From Capsicum annuum (Eukaryota; Streptophyta; Magnoliopsida; Solanales; Solanaceae): a stretch of DNA of 64,000 nucleotides. The stretch spans positions 212,224,779-212,288,778 of the forward strand of contig NC_061115.1 of the NCBI RefSeq assembly GCF_002878395.1. Reading direction: 5' to 3'. Every line of letters begins with the position of its first letter. Position 1 is the stretch's first letter. A program made the translations under genes and the position numbers. Below are positions 59,798 through 64,000 of this stretch, in pieces. Below the pieces are notes generated by a model. It was not told where the DNA came from. It saw nothing but the letters and a program-made list of their open reading frames with translations, and did not search any database.

Positions 59798-61074
59798 GGT
59801 CAAATCCATCGACAGCCTCCTAAATTTGGCACGATCTTTCACTTTGGTACCTCAACTGGACGTTGTTCATTTTTGACACTTCAAGTAGCTATTAACTGTG
59901 TTATTTTGACACTTTTTTTACAATCAGGTAAAATTATAAAGAGTGTGTAATACACACGCTGCTGACGTGGCATGCGACCGATTAAAAAAAAGATGTGGCA
60001 TTTTTTGTATAAAATAATAATTTTAAATAAATTACAATTAAAAAAAAATCTATTTTTAACTAATTAACTTAATTTTTTTTAATAAATCAATAAATAAATG
60101 CCCCCCCCCCCCAATCATCTTCTTCACCTAGCCTCCCCCCTCCCATCCAAATCATCCCAGCACCCCCACCCACCCACCAATTATCTTCTTCACCCTAGCC
60201 TTCCCCCCGTCCAAATCATCCCAGCCCCCCAACAATCATCTTCTTCACCCCAGCCTCCCCCCCTCCCCTCCCCCGTCCAAATCATCCCAGCTCCCCTCTG
60301 AATCACCTTCTCCAAACATCCCAACCACCCTCTCACCCACTCGAATCATCATCTCCAAACACCCCACCCCCCACCCCCCCCCATCTTCTTCAAAATACTA
60401 CAGCAACCCCACTCCCACCTCCAAATCTTTTTCTTCAAAATACACATCAATGGAGGTTGAATTTAACAAATTTATTCTCACCAACTTAATTTAATTTAAA
60501 CCAATTTTTAACTTATCAAAGACGATTACTCTCAAATTAATGAAAAACTTCTAATATTAATGGCGATAATCAATGGCGACAGAAAACTTCTAACATCAAT
60601 TTTCGAAACTTTATATTAACAAATCTTTTGCTCTTCTTCTTAATGAAATTTTAGATTCAATGATAATAAAAATAGAGAGATTGTGTGTATCGGCTTTGTG
60701 AAAGTGTTCTATGTTATATTGATATCATTGGGGATGATGACAGTTGTGATTCATTTATTTCACTGGAAATTTTCTAACAAAAAAAAAAAGAAGTTGATAA
60801 ATGGGCAAAATTGATTTTTAGAAACAAAAGAAAGGATATAAAAAAATGAAAGCAATTAAATATTATTATTATGGCCAAGTTGGACGCCATATCAGACAAA
60901 AAACAGTAATTACGCGCCTAAAATGGGTGAAAAATACGCGAGTTGCCACCTATGCAAAAAGTGTCAAATAACACATCCGTACACTAGTTAAGGTGCCAAA
61001 AGTGAACAACGGCCAGTTGGGGTGCCAAAGTGAAAGACCGTATCAAGTTGAGAGGGCCGTCAGTGGATTTGGCC
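59798..61074. mobile_element. Mutator-like non-autonomous element with C-rich minisatellite
   Basis: Ends GGTCAAATCCATCGACAGCC and GGCCGTCAGTGGATTTGGCC are inverted; the arms extend about 150-200 bp (CTTTCACTTTGGTACCTCAAC against CTTTCACTTTGGCACCCCAAC). The 9-bp flanks ATTTAAATA (59789-59797) and ATTGAAATA (61075-61083) differ by one base, as expected for a Mutator target duplication. The interior carries a C-rich repeat at 60100-60420. No transposase. Confidence 0.88.
60100..60420. repeat. C-rich minisatellite (~60-bp units)
   Basis: AATCATCTTCTTCACC followed by a CCTCCCCCC tract and CCAAATCATCCCAGC recurs about four times. The other strand is very G-rich. Confidence 0.85.
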
Positions 61075-61083
61075 ATTGAAATA

Positions 61084-62000
61084 TATCATAATATGAGTAT
61101 TTAAAGGAATTTACTAACAAAGTTAAGAATTTCGTCGATTGATTCCAGCTAGTTTTAGTATTATTTAACAGCTGACCTATTAAATTTAGGATTATGGTTA
61201 TCATACAGAATAGGTTCCACATTTAAGCAATAATAATTGAAAAATAGAGAGCATGAGAAATGAAGAGGAATTTCATCCATTAATTTATATTTATTTAATT
61301 TAGGAGTTATCTTCTATTTTCTTATACTTATAAATAAAATGCACTAAAAATTATTGCAATAGATGTTTGACGATGAATTTGATTGTAACATGAAAAAGAA
61401 AGAGCTTTTAATTTTGAACTTGAAAAATGGTATTTGGGGGTTGAATTTATGTGGATATGCATTTTATTTGTAAAAATTGAAGTTTTGTGAGTGACAAAAG
61501 TTTTTTTTTTTTTTTAACTTGAAAAATTGGTTAATGTTTTAAACTTGAAAAAGAAAATCATTTTTAAGAAACTCCATGTTGTTAGTATATGTATAGCCAA
61601 AAAATGAGTGTGTTGGGTTTGGAGGGGGGAGGGGGTGGGGTGGGAGAAATTGTAATTTTTTCATCCGATTTTCGATATTTATATGTGAATTTTTCAATTA
61701 ATCCAATTCTAGCCACACAAGAAAGATTAAAGTGAAAAATGCTCCTTAACAAGTTTTTTTTTTTTAAAACAATCTAAACTCGAGAAATTTAAAACTTCTA
61801 ATTAAGAAAGAATTCAGTCCAATATTTATAATAAATTTATAATTTATTTGAAAAAAAAAAAGCACAATAAAACCAAAACAATTAGGCCCCATGTTAAAAT
61901 TGATTTTAGGCCACCGATTATTGAGAGGCTCCCAGGCTATCGTTCTGCCAGCTAATGTTAGGATTTTGATTGATAACACCAAAATGAACATGTGTTTTCA
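61084..62000. other. AT-rich intergenic DNA
   Basis: No gene recognised. Contains GGAGGGGGGAGGGGGTGGGG (about 61621-61640) and T/A homopolymers. Confidence 0.4.
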
Positions 62001-62477
62001 GGGTCGTTTGGCAGAGTAGAGTGTATTGAAATGTTAATGCATGTATTAGTTTAATGTGTATTAGTAGTACCTTATTTGATATATATTTTTTATCCTATGT
62101 ATAATTAATGCAAGTATTAGTTATATACTTTATTGTGTATTGAGGTATGTATTAATAATACCTCAAAATCCATGACATTAGTAATGCAATGGATTTAATG
62201 TATGCATTAACATGCTTAAAGACGCCTATTATCCCTCAAAAAATTTTCCGCATCCTTTCCAACATATATATTGAGGGTATTATGTAAAAATTTTTTTTTT
62301 TTTTTTAGAAATTATGTAATTCATGTTTTTTTTATTACATCGAACCAAACACTGCATAAGAAAAATACAAGCATAACTAATGTTAGCATAACTAACACAA
62401 GCATTACTAATATAAGCATCACTAATACACCATATTTTGCATTATTCTTATATATTCTACCAAACCACCCCTTAAAA
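62001..62477. mobile_element. Probable hAT-like MITE
   Basis: The left end GGGTCGTTTGGCAGAGTAG and right end ACCAAACCACCCC are inverted; the interior contains CATAACTAAT/AGCATTACTAATATAAG short repeats and matching ATTAGTnnTGC-type counterparts in the left half. No clear 8-bp duplication found. Confidence 0.6.
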
Positions 62478-63045
62478 GTATTGGTCATGTATTATTTTTT
62501 TCTAACATCTTTCAACTACTCTTATCTCTTTTTTCTAACTTTTTTTGGTTATGATATGTATTACTTCCTCCGTTTTTTAAAATATGATTCTTTTTTGTAG
62601 CAATTTTTTAATTTTAATTTTTTATATAGTATATTTAAAAGCACAAAATTAAAGGATATTTTAATATATTTGATATATTTTTAATTTAAAATCACGAAAA
62701 TAGTTTTTTTCTTAAATTTCGTATCAAGTTAAATTAAGTCATTTTTTTAAACGGTGAAAGCAAGTATTATCACGGATTATGATGGGATGAATGAAATTCT
62801 TTTGTTCCCAATTATAGATTTTGAGCTTAATCTCGAAGATGATAGTTTTATAATAATGAGCGATTTTATCTTGAATAAATTTTAACAACATAAATCTGAA
62901 TTAATCAAGAAAACTTTAGTTGTCACAGGATATGTTGTTCCATTTTCACATTTCTTGGATTAAATGATTTTGCAAAAAAAAAAAAAAATCTTGAAAAATA
63001 AGGAGGTTCTATTGAAGGAAGAATTATTTGTCATGATCATCCAAC

Positions 63046-63871
63046 TACTTTTTTTATGACACAACAATAAATTCGATATAATCCCATTCAATAAGAGTAC
63101 AAACACTTTGTAATTCACCATCATGAACCTCAAAATGATTTATCTTATCACTTATATTAGGGATATGGTGAGGTTTGGAGTTGAAGTGATCATGAAACAG
63201 TTCTCCACCACACATACAATGTAATAACCCATATAATATAAGAGGGACAATTAAGGCCCCCTTTGATCATGAAAGCATAATTTTTTGGAGTTGAAAATAA
63301 AGTTGAAATTGAAATTGGAGTTGTGTTTGACCATAATTATAAATTAAAGTTATTTTTAAAATTTTGTGAGAGAAGTAAGAGCAAAAAAAGTAAAAACAAG
63401 TTTTTCTTATTTTCACTTTTCTAAAATGCAATTTCAAATTATGTTTAAAATTTTCATGGCCAAACACTATGATTTTCACTTTTTTTCACTAAATTGAAAT
63501 AATTTTTTCAAGAAAAAGTAAAAGAAATACTCATAGTCAAACCTTATCAGGTTGTCTTTTATATTGTTTGCCTAACTTATAAATTTTGTATTTTTAATAA
63601 ACCTTTGGTGGCATTTGGTGCATTGTTGATGATTTTGGTGAGTTGTGTTGGTGATTTGGTGTGTTGATTGCGATATTGGGTTGTTGTGTTGTGAATTTGA
63701 GACAAAAAGTTTTCTTTTAGACCCAAAAATATGAAAAATCTGTTTGATTTTGTGTAGAATTCTGACGAAGCTTACTTTGACGTCTTAACGTCCTTAGCGC
63801 CGGTCATGATTCTATTCTGGGTCGTGACACTTGAACACCAAATGAGCAACTAATTTACCCCTCAAACCCAT
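63046..63871 (-). pseudogene. Second MLP-like exon 1, broken by an insertion
   Basis: Minus strand from 63871: M-G-L-R-G-K-L-V-A-H-L-V-F-K (14 codons), then an insert (63220-63829), then from about 63213 C-G-G-E-L-F-H-D-H-F-N, K-P-H-H-I-P-N-I-S-D-K-I-N-H-F and T-L-I-E-W. These blocks match the MLP at 57818 closely. The splice donor is not conserved after I-E-W, and exon 2 is not seen downstream. A promoter copy with CTATATAA lies at about 63970-63980. Non-functional. Confidence 0.9.
63220..63829. mobile_element. LTR-like insertion in MLP pseudogene
   Basis: 610 bp with ends TGTAATAACCC and GGGTCGTGACA (TG...CA with inverted termini, like gypsy LTRs). Contains a hAT-like MITE (about 63255-63540: GGCCCCCTTTGATCATGAAAG and CATGGCCAAACACTATGA). 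A clear 5-bp duplication was not found, so the exact boundaries are uncertain. Confidence 0.65.
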
Positions 63872-64000
63872 CATCTCTTAGCAAATAGCAATAGTAAGGA
63901 AGTAGTTATTATTACTAATACTATATGAATGGAAAACTTGTACTTATTGAAACCATGATTCATTGCTTTATATAGCTGTAATGCTGTTAACTACTTAAAA

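Noticed and set aside
60098..60301. Proline-rich 67-residue ORF
   Set aside because: It is a translation of the C-rich minisatellite inside a Mutator-like element, with no conserved start context or domain.

Overview
This is a nuclear window from a flowering plant, almost certainly a member of the Solanaceae. Genes are split by GT-AG introns and embedded in AT-rich, transposon-packed DNA. The repeats include many TTG-tailed SINE/RTE-LINE ends and Au-type SINEs that are abundant in Solanaceae. The proteins (mitochondrial lipoamide dehydrogenase, a PP2C, a galectin-domain galactosyltransferase and MLP/Bet v 1 proteins) are typical plant nuclear genes. No bacterial, organellar, rRNA, true tRNA or CRISPR features were seen.

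Layout. 1-9.9 kb: two defective Copia retrotransposons. The first (941-6808) has intact ends and a 5-bp target duplication. It is interrupted by a solo LTR inside its Gag zinc knuckle, and its pol region is replaced by pieces of two host genes: a PRT1-type E3 ubiquitin ligase and a cytosolic HSP90. The second (7942-9875, minus) is a sibling with pol simply deleted. 10-14.5 kb: SINE remnants, a cytochrome P450 (CYP76-like) relic and the last exon of a Dabb-domain stress protein. 14.6-18.7 kb (minus): complete two-exon mitochondrial lipoamide dehydrogenase with a LINE and an Au SINE in its intron. 20.4-21.5 kb: a TRIM-type mini retrotransposon. 22.5-26.0 kb (minus): complete two-exon PP2C whose intron contains tandem, decayed copies of exon 1 and its splice donor. 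26-36 kb: gene-free AT-rich DNA with MITEs, SINEs, inverted repeats and several minisatellite arrays. 36.9-42.1 kb (minus): complete seven-exon galectin-domain beta-1,3-galactosyltransferase (GALT1-like), its introns loaded with SINE/LINE inserts and its leader carrying a four-copy repeat. 43.7-51.4 kb: a degenerate Copia element with a second solo LTR nested in its 3' end. 51.8-62.5 kb: Mutator-like and foldback elements around a complete two-exon MLP-like gene (56.6-57.8 kb, minus). 63.0-64 kb: a second MLP exon 1 broken by an LTR-like insertion.

The host genes are unrelated housekeeping or signalling genes and form no operon or pathway. Their shared context is heavy insertion of retroelements into introns and flanks. 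The most unusual object is the 941-6808 retrotransposon: a Gag/protease head, a PRT1 RING/ZZ segment, an HSP90 segment and a Copia tail lie in one reading frame broken by only two stop codons once the later solo LTR is discounted. That is the signature of host-transcript capture by template switching. All assignments come from reading the sequence; no database search was run.
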